Positions 7,811 through 16,770 are shown, counted from the stretch's first letter. The stretch: 59,277 nt of DNA from an uncultured Dorea sp. (GCA_910584575.1 CAJUBG010000021.1:1-59277); one strand, 5' to 3'. Program-made: numbers and translations. Notes: generated by a model not told the origin, from the sequence alone.

Positions 7811-8952
7811 TCATGCATCTTCCTGACGTATATTTCTTCGAGCCGCTTTGCGGACTGCTTAATATCATACCCCGCATTTTTAACTTCTTTGAACAAATCT
7901 TTTCGTTCATACCTATCATTATAGCTGAGGATTTTTTCAGCCCATTTTTCCTGTGTTCCAGATAAAGGCAAATACTCCAAAAGCCCTGTGATTTTTGCCT
8001 CTTGTGTTATTGCGTCTGAGCATAGTGTTTTAAGTCCGGCTGCCTGAGCCTCAACCAAAACAATCGGCAGTCCTTCAAAGAGCGAGGACAAAACAAAACA
8101 ATCCATTGCTTGGTAAAGCTCGTTTGTGCTCGAAGTTGTCCCATAAAATATCACGGATTTTTCAATTCCGAGGTTTTTGGTCTTTTCTTTTATCTTATTT
8201 TCAAGGGGACCGTCCCCGATAAGCAATAAAACGGCGTTTGGATTTTTCTTTAACACCTCGTTAAAAATATCAAGCAGAAATTCGTGGTTTTTCTGTATTG
8301 AAAAACGCCCTATATTACCTATGACAAATTTGTTATCAACTTTCAATTCGGAGCGTATCCTGTTTCTGACTTCTTCGTTATATGTGAATTTCTTTACGTC
8401 AATTCCGTTATTTATAACCTCAAATTTGTATTTCGGAGGGTACATCCATTCTCCGGCGGCTTTTGAGCAGGCTAAACGTATAACTTTTTTGCTGTTCAGC
8501 AAACACCTGCAAACCTTATGAAGAAAACGTTTCAGTTTCATTAACACACCCGAATTTACATCGGTTCCCGTACAGTGGGAGTGGATTATAATCTTTTTGC
8601 AGAACGGTTTTACAGCTAAGTAATATGTAAATGCAATAAATGCATCTTGAGCATGAATGTGGATGACATCATAATCATTGTTTTTTGCAATTTTCTTTGC
8701 ATAACGCATGATTCCGAAAGTGTTTATAATTTTCCCGAAAATCTTTGGGGAAGTATACTTCGTGTATTTGTAATATTCCCCATGATTGCTGTTTATAGAT
8801 TTTATGTACTCATCATTCCTTGAATAATCTCCAAGAAAATCAATTACTAATTCGGGGGAGGAAAAGTTATGATACCAATTCCAAACCATTACTTCAGTTC
8901 CCCCTCTTCCCAAATTACTTATAGGTAATTCAAGAACTTTAACCTTTTCCAT
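7807..8952 (-). CDS. Glycosyltransferase family 4 (EpsF-like)
   Basis: 381 residues with a typical GT4 layout. The N-terminal glycine-rich acceptor loop is LGRGGTEVMVWNWY; HIHAQDAFIAF and IIHSHCTG follow; the donor-binding half has IGNIGRFSIQKNHEFLLD, LLIGDGPLENKI and the E-x7-E motif in SSLFEGLPIVLVEAQAAGL. The ATG at 8952 was chosen because GGAGG lies 5 bases before it; the longer frame to 9015 has no comparable site. It is separated by 11 bases from the interrupted acetyltransferase gene. It probably adds one sugar of the repeat unit to undecaprenyl-linked intermediate at the cytoplasmic face of the membrane. Confidence 0.85.
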   Translation of the reverse strand: MEKVKVLELPISNLGRGGTEVMVWNWYHNFSSPELVIDFLGDYSRNDEYIKSINSNHGEYYKYTKYTSPKIFGKIINTFGIMRYAKKIAKNNDYDVIHIHAQDAFIAFTYYLAVKPFCKKIIIHSHCTGTDVNSGVLMKLKRFLHKVCRCLLNSKKVIRLACSKAAGEWMYPPKYKFEVINNGIDVKKFTYNEEVRNRIRSELKVDNKFVIGNIGRFSIQKNHEFLLDIFNEVLKKNPNAVLLLIGDGPLENKIKEKTKNLGIEKSVIFYGTTSSTNELYQAMDCFVLSSLFEGLPIVLVEAQAAGLKTLCSDAITQEAKITGLLEYLPLSGTQEKWAEKILSYNDRYERKDLFKEVKNAGYDIKQSAKRLEEIYVRKMHE

Positions 8953-8963
8953 TTTTCCTCCTG

Positions 8964-9550
8964 CTAAACCGATTTGTTCAAAATGTTTCTCCCATTTAAA
9001 AATTCCCTCCAGCAACGATCTTCCATTTCACCTGAGATAAATTCTGTCCCAAACTCAATATAGCTTTTGTCGTCCTCTGTCCTTTTCTTCAAATATTCCT
9101 CGAAACTCGAAATTACTTTTGCGGGTACTCCGGCTACCACGCTGTTGCCGGGAACATCCTTTGTGATTAAACTGCATGCTCCAATTATTACATTCGAGCC
9201 AATCCTCACATTGTAATTGATACTCGTACCCGCCCCGATAAAAACGTTGTCTCCAATCTCAATGCAGCCTGTTTTTTCATGATACTTACCCCCCCCCTAG
9301 GTAAAGAGGACTCTCTGTTGTTTAACATTACATGAGTAATATCATGTGTATTGAAGTGAACATTAGATGCAATCTGTACGTTATTCCCCAGGCTGATTAA
9401 CCTTGCATAAAGGGGAACAATCCTGTCCATAATCAGACAATTTTCTCCCATAGAATGGAATATTTTTTTATCTTTATAATATTGAGTTCTCTTTACAGCA
9501 GATAAAATTGTAAATAGCCTGAACGTGTGCCACATTCTCTCTCCATGCAT
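8964..9550 (-). pseudogene. Left-handed beta-helix acetyltransferase, poly-G phase-variable, frame OFF
   Basis: A hexapeptide-repeat O-acetyltransferase split at a run of nine G. The first 80 or so residues (from ATG 9550) end in SLGNNVQIASNVHFNTHD, the first beta-helix coils; after the run the other frame gives KYHEKTGCIEIGDNVFIGAG, IGSNVIIGACSLITKDVPG and SVVAGVPAKVI, the usual ending of this family. The two parts join into one protein of about 195 residues when the run is 10 G. As sequenced the product stops 29 codons past the run. Acetylation of the glycan would thus be switched. AGGAG lies 9 bases before the start, and the preceding gene ends 3 bases upstream. Confidence 0.85.
9289..9297 (-). 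repeat. Poly-G tract (9 G), gene OFF
   Basis: Nine G on the coding strand of the beta-helix acetyltransferase gene. Working the codons through, CCT-A followed by ten G and TAAG keeps the beta-helix open; nine G shifts it out of frame. Confidence 0.9.
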
Positions 9551-9555
9551 ACATC

Positions 9556-10239
9556 CTATCTCCTATACTCTCTCACCAGCGCAAACGCCTCTGCCGCTTC
9601 GGCTCCCATAGTGGTTCCTCTAAGCCTTGCCAGAGCCTCTACCGCCTCAATCGAACGGGGATCCGGATATTTTCCCACTTGTGACACGAAACATTCCATA
9701 GCCGCCATTTTCTTTTTGAGGTATTCGCTGATATCTACAAATGTATTGGGAATAAAACAGTTTGAAGAATGAGGGATATTCCATTCTGTTTCAGACAGCG
9801 TCTCATAAGAGTACACGTATCGAACAATATTTTCATGCTTCGGCCTCACCGAAACCATGACGGCTTCCGAAACAATCTGGTGATCCTTCTGCATATCGCC
9901 AAAGTGGGGAATATAGACAATCTCAGGTAAAATGCGCCGCACCAGATTATTAATCTTTCCATTAAGCTTATACCTGGGGACAGTTTCCATCTGGACAGTC
10001 GGAAACTTAAGGAAAAATGTTTCTTTAATTCCCAACAATTGATGTGCTTTCATAATCTCAGGATAGATCATATGGGGCCATCCATTCTCTACTGCAATCC
10101 TGTTGTCGTAAACCGGCGGCTGTGCACTCGTAACAATACATACGTACACTTCATCTCCGTTTGCAGTATATCTCGCTATCGTCCCCCCTAAGCCCAACAC
10201 TTCATCATCCGGATGAGGGGCAAATACTAATATCTTCAT
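9556..10239 (-). CDS. PIG-L / LmbE family N-deacetylase
   Basis: 227 residues, full length for the family. The zinc-binding APHPDDE motif is at residues 7-13 after a short first strand, and a later IPHFGDMQKDHQIV segment supplies the HxDH-type ligands. Family members remove N-acetyl groups from GlcNAc-type sugars or conjugates. Its place between the initiating sugar transferase and an acetyltransferase suggests that it exposes an amine on a sugar of the repeat unit, which another enzyme, perhaps the GNAT protein two genes upstream, could re-acylate. It overlaps the upstream gene by 4 bases. The actual substrate is inferred only from context. Confidence 0.85.
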   Translation of the reverse strand: MKILVFAPHPDDEVLGLGGTIARYTANGDEVYVCIVTSAQPPVYDNRIAVENGWPHMIYPEIMKAHQLLGIKETFFLKFPTVQMETVPRYKLNGKINNLVRRILPEIVYIPHFGDMQKDHQIVSEAVMVSVRPKHENIVRYVYSYETLSETEWNIPHSSNCFIPNTFVDISEYLKKKMAAMECFVSQVGKYPDPRSIEAVEALARLRGTTMGAEAAEAFALVREYRR

Positions 10240-10952
10240 CTTCCGTCTTCCAATCCTTTTTCCAAACTTTCAAAATGTACCTTAATTCCCAATTCGCCTC
10301 TGTTCCTCGTCTCATCAAGATTCGTTCCGTCAAACGGCGCCCTGGTATCGCTTGCCCTGAATTCGCTTCCACGGAAAACCGCTTTTATAATGGCTGATAC
10401 CATCCTGATATCCGTGGCAAAACTGATATGCTCAATATACCAGATATCATTTTCAAACTGCTCGCGCCAAGTCCATGTCTTGCTGTCGCTTTTTACAATT
10501 CTCTCCAATGTAAGACCCGGCTTGACAGCCTGTCGCATGGCATGTCTTGGGCTGTAATACTGCATATACTCCGCCAGAAGGGGGCGAGGGCCTACAATGC
10601 TCATATCACCTTTCAGAACATTGAGCAGCCCCGGAAGCTCATCAATCGATGTCTTACGGAGGAAATGGCCGAATTTCGTAAGGCGCTTTTCCTCCGGCAG
10701 AAGATAACCGTCGTCCCCTCTTTCATTGGTCATACTCCTGAATTTATACATAGGAAAGATTTTCCCATCCTTTCCCGGACGCTTTGTACAATAAAGGATT
10801 GGTTTTCCATGAAACACCAGCTCCAGAATTCCTACAAGTAACAACACAGGCGATAACACAATTAATGCAGTTGCGCTTAAGAGTATATCCAACACTCTCT
10901 TTACAACCACAGAATAAAAAGATTTTTTTATCTTAGGCATATCACTTTTCAT
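10236..10952 (-). CDS. Initiating phosphosugar transferase (bacterial sugar transferase family)
   Basis: 238 residues. A basic N-terminus and one membrane hairpin (about residues 20-45) precede the catalytic region with YKFRSM, LRKTSIDELPGLLNVLKGDM and SIVGPRPLL, the conserved signature of WcaJ/PglC/EpsL-type monotopic transferases. The enzyme moves a sugar-1-phosphate onto undecaprenyl phosphate, starting the repeat unit. The C-terminal 50 residues are longer and more charged than in minimal PglC proteins. Given the aminotransferase and acetyltransferase in the operon, the first sugar may be a di-N-acetylated amino sugar; this is inference. Confidence 0.9.
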   Translation of the reverse strand: MKSDMPKIKKSFYSVVVKRVLDILLSATALIVLSPVLLLVGILELVFHGKPILYCTKRPGKDGKIFPMYKFRSMTNERGDDGYLLPEEKRLTKFGHFLRKTSIDELPGLLNVLKGDMSIVGPRPLLAEYMQYYSPRHAMRQAVKPGLTLERIVKSDSKTWTWREQFENDIWYIEHISFATDIRMVSAIIKAVFRGSEFRASDTRAPFDGTNLDETRNRGELGIKVHFESLEKGLEDGR

Positions 10953-10981
10953 AACATAATGCTCCTGCTTTCAGCATATAT

Positions 10982-11920
10982 TTAAAAAATATCCGAATCC
11001 GCCATGGTAATGTAGGATTTTTTTATATTGATATCCTGGTTCCAGACTGTCATCGCAAAAGGATGCTCTCCATACACGAAACCGCTTTCCACAAGGACAT
11101 CCTCATATTTCTCAGATGTAAGCCATAGCTTCACTACCTCGCAAGACCACTGGTACGCCAGATGAATACTGTATAAAAGCAACTGCTTCATGACGTTTGG
11201 GGAATCCGCAATGATATCCACCACCTGAAGCTGCTTCACTTCATTTTCCACATAAATATCTGCCACAATATATCCATGCTTCCCCTTTTCATCCACAAAT
11301 TCAAATCCTCTGTATTCAAATTCCGGCTTCAAAAAAAAGCGCCAGTTTAGAAATGCACTTTTTCTGATTTTGATAAATTCATGCTCTTTTGACAGCTCGT
11401 GGCTGATCCCCTCGTATTCGTCCGAAAAGGAAAAAAACTCTTTGATCTTGTCTGAGGCTTCTGTCCTGACAGCCTGTGCCGTCCAAAAGCTCACATCTCC
11501 TACATAGTGGTGGTCCAGATATTTTACTGTAATCCCATAGGAATTGTGATTAGGAAAACCGTAAATGATACTGATATCCCTGTTCTGCCTTGCACACTCT
11601 GTAAACAACTGCAAAGAGGCGCCAGGAAAATGTACGTCTGCCATCGTCGTCCCGCTGACTGCCGCCACCACCTCCCTGCCGTCTAAGACGGCGTAAGAAG
11701 GAGTCAGGGCGTTATATGCAACCAATGTATCCTCCCGCCACAGAGTCGTCGCCCTATTTTGTAAGCAAGGGTTATCCTCCATCTGCCATTTCAGCATCCT
11801 GACTGAAATCTTTCTGCCTCCGAACGCCTGCGAAAATAATGCCTGAACCTGCCCTAAGCTTTCTTTCTGATATTTTCCTACCTCATACTGGGGTAACCTC
11901 ATATATTTTTTTAATTTCAT
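10982..11920 (-). CDS. GNAT-type N-acyltransferase
   Basis: 312 residues related to GNAT acyltransferases found in polysaccharide loci. The first half contains QVQALFSQAFGGRKISVRMLKWQ (split here for length) and AAVSGTTMADVHFPG, where GNAT proteins form the acyl-CoA or acyl-ACP pyrophosphate cradle; a second GNAT-like half follows, with GYIVADIYVEN and WLTSEKYEDVLVESGF. It lies immediately between the acyl-chain cassette and the phosphosugar transferase, so transfer of the product of that cassette onto an amino sugar is an attractive role. That role is inference; the fold call is moderately secure. Confidence 0.68.
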   Translation of the reverse strand: MKLKKYMRLPQYEVGKYQKESLGQVQALFSQAFGGRKISVRMLKWQMEDNPCLQNRATTLWREDTLVAYNALTPSYAVLDGREVVAAVSGTTMADVHFPGASLQLFTECARQNRDISIIYGFPNHNSYGITVKYLDHHYVGDVSFWTAQAVRTEASDKIKEFFSFSDEYEGISHELSKEHEFIKIRKSAFLNWRFFLKPEFEYRGFEFVDEKGKHGYIVADIYVENEVKQLQVVDIIADSPNVMKQLLLYSIHLAYQWSCEVVKLWLTSEKYEDVLVESGFVYGEHPFAMTVWNQDINIKKSYITMADSDIF

Positions 11921-11931
11921 ATCTTCCTCAT

Positions 11932-13479
11932 TTACAGTGGAATATTTCCATGTTTCCTCCGCCTGCTCATCTCATTCTTATCCTTCAATGCAAAAAAGGA
12001 TTCACTAATCTTCTTCCTTGTTTCCTCCGGCAGAATAACCTCGTCTATGAAGCCCTTTGAAGCCGCAATGTACGGCGTCATAAAATGTTCTGTATATTCT
12101 TCCACCAACCTTTTCTCCTCTTTCTCTTTATCATCTGCCGCCCCAATTCTTTTCTTATGGAGAATCCCGACTGCACCCTCGGCTCCCATGACCGCAATCT
12201 GCGCAATGGGCCATGCGAACACAACATCCGCACCCATTCCTTTGCTGTTCATGGCTATATACGCTCCCCCAAAAGCTTTGCGCAGAATAAGCGTAATCTT
12301 TGGCACAGTCGCTTCCGCATAGGCATACAGAAGCTTTGCGCCTCTGCGGATGATACCGTTATGCTCCTGTTGGCTTCCCGGAAAGAACCCAGGCACATCC
12401 ACCAGCGTCAAAAGAGGGATATTAAAGCAATCGCAAAACCTGATAAACCTTGCCCCCTTCTCCGACGAATCGATATCCAGCGAACCTCCCATAATCTGAG
12501 GGTTATTCGCGACAATCCCAATCACACTTCCATCAAGCCTGGCAAATCCGACAATCAAGTTCTCTGCAAAGGAGGCGTGAACCTCAAAAAAGCTGTCCTT
12601 ATCTATAAACGTATCTAAAACCCTTTTTACATCGTAGACGATTCTCTGATTATCCGGTACAATATCTTCTAATCTATAACTGTTCTCAACCCCTCTGAAG
12701 GAAGGGTCAAAAGGCGGCTGCTCGCTGCAATTCTGGGGAAGATATGACAATAATTTCTTTACTCCCTCAAGGCAGCTCTTATCATCCGGATATGTAAAAT
12801 GAAGGACACCGCTTTTTGTACTGTGAATGCCTGCCCCTCCTAATTCGTCAGCCGTAATATTCTCGCCGATTGCAACCTTCACGACCTGGGGCCCGGTGAT
12901 GAACATTTTTCCGGACTGTTCTGCCATAAACGTAAAATCTGTAATTGCCGGAGAATAACAGGCGCCGCCCGCGCAGGGACCGAGTATCACGGAAATCTGC
13001 GGAATAAGGCCAGAGGCTTGCGTGTTCCGATAGAACATACCACTGTATCCGTCAAGAGAACAAATTCCTTCTTCAATACGGGCGCCGCCGGAATCATTGA
13101 TACTGATGTAGGGCGCCCTCATTTTGATGGCCATATCCATAATCTGGCAGATTTTCTTTGAATGGTATTCCCCAAGAGTACCACCCATAACGGTAAAGTC
13201 CTCCACAGAAGCGTATACGATCCTTCCATTTACCATGCCATATCCAATAATTACGCCGTCTCCGGGTATCTTTTTTTCAGACATGCCAAACTCATCGCTG
13301 CGGGATTCTACTAATGTACCTATTTCCACAAATGAATTCTCATCAAAAAGGATTTCAATTCTCTCTCTTGCAGTCAGCTTACCGGCTTCATGCTGCTTCT
13401 TAGCCCTCTCCCTGCCTCCCCCGTCAAAAGCTTTCTGGCGTCTGGCTTTTAACTCCTCTGTATATTTTTTATTCCACAT
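11932..13479 (-). CDS. Acyl-CoA carboxylase carboxyltransferase subunit (PccB/MmdA type)
   Basis: 515 residues, full length for the carboxyltransferase subunit family with paired crotonase-like domains: SINDSGGARIEEG and GPCAGGACYSPA in the first half, LVDVPGFFPGSQQE and RKAFGGAYIAM in the second. Family members transfer CO2 from biotin to propionyl- or acetyl-CoA, or run in reverse as decarboxylases. No biotin carboxylase or biotin carrier gene is nearby, so it must borrow those subunits or act otherwise. The ATG at 13479 has AGGGAAG 8 bases upstream. As part of the acyl cassette it may supply malonyl- or methylmalonyl-CoA for chain extension. Confidence 0.85.
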   Translation of the reverse strand: MWNKKYTEELKARRQKAFDGGGRERAKKQHEAGKLTARERIEILFDENSFVEIGTLVESRSDEFGMSEKKIPGDGVIIGYGMVNGRIVYASVEDFTVMGGTLGEYHSKKICQIMDMAIKMRAPYISINDSGGARIEEGICSLDGYSGMFYRNTQASGLIPQISVILGPCAGGACYSPAITDFTFMAEQSGKMFITGPQVVKVAIGENITADELGGAGIHSTKSGVLHFTYPDDKSCLEGVKKLLSYLPQNCSEQPPFDPSFRGVENSYRLEDIVPDNQRIVYDVKRVLDTFIDKDSFFEVHASFAENLIVGFARLDGSVIGIVANNPQIMGGSLDIDSSEKGARFIRFCDCFNIPLLTLVDVPGFFPGSQQEHNGIIRRGAKLLYAYAEATVPKITLILRKAFGGAYIAMNSKGMGADVVFAWPIAQIAVMGAEGAVGILHKKRIGAADDKEKEEKRLVEEYTEHFMTPYIAASKGFIDEVILPEETRKKISESFFALKDKNEMSRRRKHGNIPL

Positions 13480-13492
13480 ACTTAATACTTCC

Positions 13493-13879
13493 CTATTCTT
13501 CAACAATTTCAATAAGTCCTGCCGACAAAGAATACAAAAACGCTACCCGTTTCCCGCCAAACGCCATAGCCGAGGACAAAGGCTTAGTAATCCTGAACTG
13601 TTTCTTCTTGAGCCGTCCTATGTCGTTTACAATATCTGCACTTTTATAGCAGATGTGATATGGCGTCGGCCCAATCTTCCCTAAATACATATCCACCGGC
13701 GACCCTTCACTAACCGGCGCTACCAGTTCTACCCTGTATCCGTCCATCCCGCCAAATGCAATATAAATATTGCGCTCTGTATCCTGTACTGTTTCTTCAA
13801 ACACGAATCCGATTTCTTCCATGGGCTTCTTTGCTTTGTCAATATCTTTTACGGCATAGCCGATATGGTCAATCTTCAT
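13493..13879 (-). CDS. VOC (glyoxalase/epimerase-like) protein
   Basis: 128 residues, one pair of beta-alpha-beta-beta-beta modules of the vicinal oxygen chelate superfamily: IDHIGYAVKDIDKA at the start with the first metal-ligand His, VELVAPVSEGSPVD in the middle, and YHICYKSADI with a second His. Methylmalonyl-CoA epimerases have this shape and size. The ATG at 13879 is favoured by GGAG 7 bases upstream. It lies between the carboxyltransferase and the FkbH gene; similar VOC proteins commonly accompany FkbH in glyceryl-ACP and polyketide clusters. Epimerase function is only one possibility. Confidence 0.75.
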   Translation of the reverse strand: MKIDHIGYAVKDIDKAKKPMEEIGFVFEETVQDTERNIYIAFGGMDGYRVELVAPVSEGSPVDMYLGKIGPTPYHICYKSADIVNDIGRLKKKQFRITKPLSSAMAFGGKRVAFLYSLSAGLIEIVEE

Positions 13880-13881
13880 AT

Positions 13882-15540
13882 TCATTCTCCTGACTTTATT
13901 GTACGGAATAATCCTGTCTCATCCGGAAGGGAAGCGATATCCGCCTCGTACGTCTTGCTGTCGCCGATTTCGCTGATTCTCCCGCTTATAACAGACATTC
14001 CAAGCCTGTCGTAAAGGTCAAGTACCGGCGTATTCTTTGCCGTCTTAACATAGGATGCCCTGACCCTTCGGATGTTTTTTCCCATTAACATCTCTTTTAC
14101 CCTGAACAGAATCTCATCCTCTGCTTTTCTTCCCATTACACGGCAGCTCATAAGAAACGTATCAATCTCGGCCATATCTTTTTCATATTTTAAGATTAAT
14201 ACGGCTGCCAGGCCATTATCGCCATATTTATCCGCCATGTGAGCCGTAACAATATCCGAATGAACGCCCATCCCAAGCCTGTGTACTTCTTCCTCGCTGT
14301 ATCTTTTAGTCGTTACATTGAACTGGTTTGTTTTATTGATTAGCTGCGTTACCCTTTTTTCTTCCTCGGCTTTCATGATGTGGACATCCATCGTCATTTC
14401 CAATTTCCTCAGAAAATCTTCAACGGATACGGACGCTCCCATCTCTGCCTTTCTTTTTGCCTCTATGCGGTACATTTGGGTCTTCTGGCTGTCCTCGTTC
14501 GTGACCTCCAATGTAAGAAAGTAATCTTCATACGCCTTTGCGACCACATCAGGAAGCAGGGACGTATCTTTGGGGAAATCCAGCACGGCTACCTCCGGAC
14601 ATTCCTCCTTCATCCGTTCCCGTTCTGCCGGATTATCATCCAGAAAAACAAAAGAATCCAGACCAATGTTAAGGTCTTTTGCAAGCTTAAGGATATTCCT
14701 GCTCTTTTCCTCCCAGTTAATTGCCTCCGCAACAAAATCCTCATGCTGTAAGAGCATGTCAGGATGCAAAAAAACAGGTTCAACGTCTTCCTCGTTATTC
14801 TTGGACAGGATGGCGAGCATCACTCCCTGCTCTTTCATCTTCTTGAGAAGCCGCTGTGTGTCTTTATATCTTGCCCCTTCTTTATTGTCGGACAACTGGA
14901 TGCCCTCCACGCCATCCTCCCCGATTACTCCTCCCCAAAGAGTATTGTCAAGGTCAACCGCTATACATTTCTTTTTTCTTCCCCTAGTGACAGTAACATA
15001 TCGAAGAATCAATTCCTGTATGGCCGCAAGACCTTTTATGGAGTATGGCATGGATGCCATATACCACATCTTAGGCGAATAAAAATGACTCCGTCCCATA
15101 TCTGTTATGGCATCCTTCACCGGCAGTATGTATATGCTTCTGCCCTCCTGGTGTAATTTTTCTACCATCTTAATCAATTGATTTTCAAAATACTGCCCCT
15201 GTCTTATTTCAGCGCCATAGAGGCATCTTGTATCTGCGATATCAATCGAAGATATAAACACCGGCGTACCGGGAAGTCTTTCAGTTACGGCGCAAAATGC
15301 GCCGCACCATTCGTCTATCATCCGGCGGCCTTTTTCCTCTTGATTCCATATATTGGTATTTGCATTGGCATGAAGTAAGACAACAACTGCTTCGGGCTTA
15401 AATGAATAGAGCGCTGATTCAGGAAAAATCATCTCCTGCTGCCAGGTATCATATCCTGCACCAAGATAAACTTCCAAGCGCTTTTCTAACATTTTGGCAA
15501 GCAGTTCAACCGTTACATTTGATAATAGAGCTAATCTCAT
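13882..15540 (-). CDS. FkbH-like HAD-IIIC protein
   Basis: 552 residues with the FkbH architecture: an N-terminal SGNH-like region of about 180 residues, then a HAD domain with CIAVDLDNTLWGGVIGEDG around residues 192-210 and SKNNEEDV plus VFLDDNPAERE further on, ending in a GNAT-like C-terminal part (about 390-552). Known FkbH proteins take 1,3-bisphosphoglycerate, dephosphorylate it and load the glyceryl group on an acyl carrier protein. An ACP gene lies directly upstream, which supports that role. Presence in a capsule-type operon rather than a polyketide cluster is the notable point. Confidence 0.85.
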   Translation of the reverse strand: MRLALLSNVTVELLAKMLEKRLEVYLGAGYDTWQQEMIFPESALYSFKPEAVVVLLHANANTNIWNQEEKGRRMIDEWCGAFCAVTERLPGTPVFISSIDIADTRCLYGAEIRQGQYFENQLIKMVEKLHQEGRSIYILPVKDAITDMGRSHFYSPKMWYMASMPYSIKGLAAIQELILRYVTVTRGRKKKCIAVDLDNTLWGGVIGEDGVEGIQLSDNKEGARYKDTQRLLKKMKEQGVMLAILSKNNEEDVEPVFLHPDMLLQHEDFVAEAINWEEKSRNILKLAKDLNIGLDSFVFLDDNPAERERMKEECPEVAVLDFPKDTSLLPDVVAKAYEDYFLTLEVTNEDSQKTQMYRIEAKRKAEMGASVSVEDFLRKLEMTMDVHIMKAEEEKRVTQLINKTNQFNVTTKRYSEEEVHRLGMGVHSDIVTAHMADKYGDNGLAAVLILKYEKDMAEIDTFLMSCRVMGRKAEDEILFRVKEMLMGKNIRRVRASYVKTAKNTPVLDLYDRLGMSVISGRISEIGDSKTYEADIASLPDETGLFRTIKSGE

Positions 15541-15556
15541 TTTTTACTCCAATCTA

Positions 15557-15775
15557 TCATGATGCCTGTGTATATGAATATAAATCCTTCAGGCTCTTTA
15601 TCTTTGCCGCATCATCCAGAGGAATATCAACTTCATATTTTTCCTCGATTTCCATGATGAGCCTAAGATGCATGAGAGAATCCCATTTATAAAACTGGTT
15701 TAAAGACGTAGTCTCATCGATTTCTGACGGGTCTACCTCAAATACTTCTGCTGCAAAGTTCAAAAAATCCTGCAT
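15557..15775 (-). CDS. Acyl carrier protein 1
   Basis: 72 residues, the size of a free-standing carrier protein. The phosphopantetheine site is Ser33 in KWDSLMHL, preceded by an acidic helix-loop with VDPSEIDETTS. The ATG at 15775 is preceded by AAGGAGG 9 bases upstream; an in-frame upstream ATG has no such site. Placed between FkbH and the SDR gene, it is the natural acceptor of a glyceryl or related unit. The DSL motif is intact, so activation by a phosphopantetheinyl transferase is expected. Confidence 0.85.
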   Translation of the reverse strand: MQDFLNFAAEVFEVDPSEIDETTSLNQFYKWDSLMHLRLIMEIEEKYEVDIPLDDAAKIKSLKDLYSYTQAS

Positions 15776-15803
15776 CGTCGTTCCCTCCTTGTATTGCAAT
15801 TTC

Positions 15804-16544
15804 CTACACTTTCCTGACCGCGTGTCCTCCGTCGGCAGTTATCATCTGCCCGTTAATAAAACGCGCCTCGTCAGAGAGCAAAAAGCAGATCAGGTTACTG
15901 GCATCCCTTACCTCTCCCATTCCAAGAGGATAGCTTTTTAAAAGCTTCCTAAGCCCCTCCTCTGAAAGCTTCTCCATCCAACCGGCAGCCATCTGCGTCT
16001 TAATGGGCGCAAAACACACCTCGTTGATTCGTATGCCCTTCTCCATAAGCTCTGCTGCCGCCGGCGCAAGATACCCTTCAATCGCGCCCTTGGCCGCGGC
16101 ATATGCCGTATGCCCCATGGCGCCTTCATGGGCCGACTGGGAAGTAATCAGGACAATACTCGTTCCCTCTGCATGGTTCGCCTTTTTACTGAGCGCGCCA
16201 ATCAACACCATTGGCGCTAATGCGTGAAGCCGCCAAAGATTCTCCATATCGCTGATTTTCGTAAGGTGAAGGGGCGCCATCTTGTCGAACCCTGCACAGT
16301 GGACGAAACCGCCCACAGGCCCTTGTTCCATAACTATATTCTTCATAAGTCCCGGTAAGCTCTCTGCCTCCATCAAGTCACATTCATAAAGGGACAGCTT
16401 CTTTGGGTATTTTCTTTTTATTTCTTCTATATCGACTCCAATCACCCTGTCAAGCCCGATAACCGACGAACCTGAATCCAAAAGTTTTTCTGCCACTCCT
16501 TTTCCTATACCGCCGGATATGCCGGTAATCAATACATTTTCCAT
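15804..16544 (-). CDS. Short-chain dehydrogenase/reductase (FabG-like ketoreductase)
   Basis: 246 residues, classical SDR. The cofactor loop TGISGGIG is at residues 7-14, the catalytic Ser in TSQSAH near 135-138, and Tyr148/Lys152 in the YAAAK motif. The end, INGQMITADGGHAVRKV, is usual for the family. Its neighbours (two ACPs, KAS III, malonyltransferase) suggest reduction of a 3-ketoacyl-ACP to the 3-hydroxy form. It lies 4 bases from the second ACP gene and 28 bases before the first. Some SDRs in glycan loci act on sugars, so the substrate is not certain. Confidence 0.82.
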   Translation of the reverse strand: MENVLITGISGGIGKGVAEKLLDSGSSVIGLDRVIGVDIEEIKRKYPKKLSLYECDLMEAESLPGLMKNIVMEQGPVGGFVHCAGFDKMAPLHLTKISDMENLWRLHALAPMVLIGALSKKANHAEGTSIVLITSQSAHEGAMGHTAYAAAKGAIEGYLAPAAAELMEKGIRINEVCFAPIKTQMAAGWMEKLSEEGLRKLLKSYPLGMGEVRDASNLICFLLSDEARFINGQMITADGGHAVRKV

Positions 16545-16548
16545 ATAC

Positions 16549-16770
16549 TTATTCCTTTACGCACTTGCTGTAAAGATCTCCCACGGTCTGACACTCAAGA
16601 AATTCATCCACTGAAACCTTTACCCCGTATTCATCCTCCATCATAACAATCAGCGAAAATCCAACGAGTGAGCTAAATTCTTCAATATCTTCCCGAAAAA
16701 CCGTTTTCATACTGATATCCTTTGGATCTACCTCAAATACCTCTGCTGCTAATTCAAGAAATTTCTTCAT
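16549..16770 (-). CDS. Acyl carrier protein 2
   Basis: 73 residues, similar at the N-terminus to the first ACP (both begin M-x3-FL-x-LAAEVFEVDP-like), indicating duplication. The modification site is less canonical: the usual DSL is replaced by SSL in EEFSSLVGF, with Ser34 the likely attachment residue. The start at 16770 follows AGGGAG and overlaps the end of the KAS III gene by 17 bases, implying coupling. Two non-identical carriers may separate starter and extender units. Confidence 0.8.
   Translation of the reverse strand: MKKFLELAAEVFEVDPKDISMKTVFREDIEEFSSLVGFSLIVMMEDEYGVKVSVDEFLECQTVGDLYSKCVKE

Noticed and set aside
11932..13479. Carboxyltransferase as a sodium-pumping decarboxylase subunit
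   Set aside because: The membrane and biotin-carrier subunits of such pumps are absent, whereas acyl-chain genes surround it.
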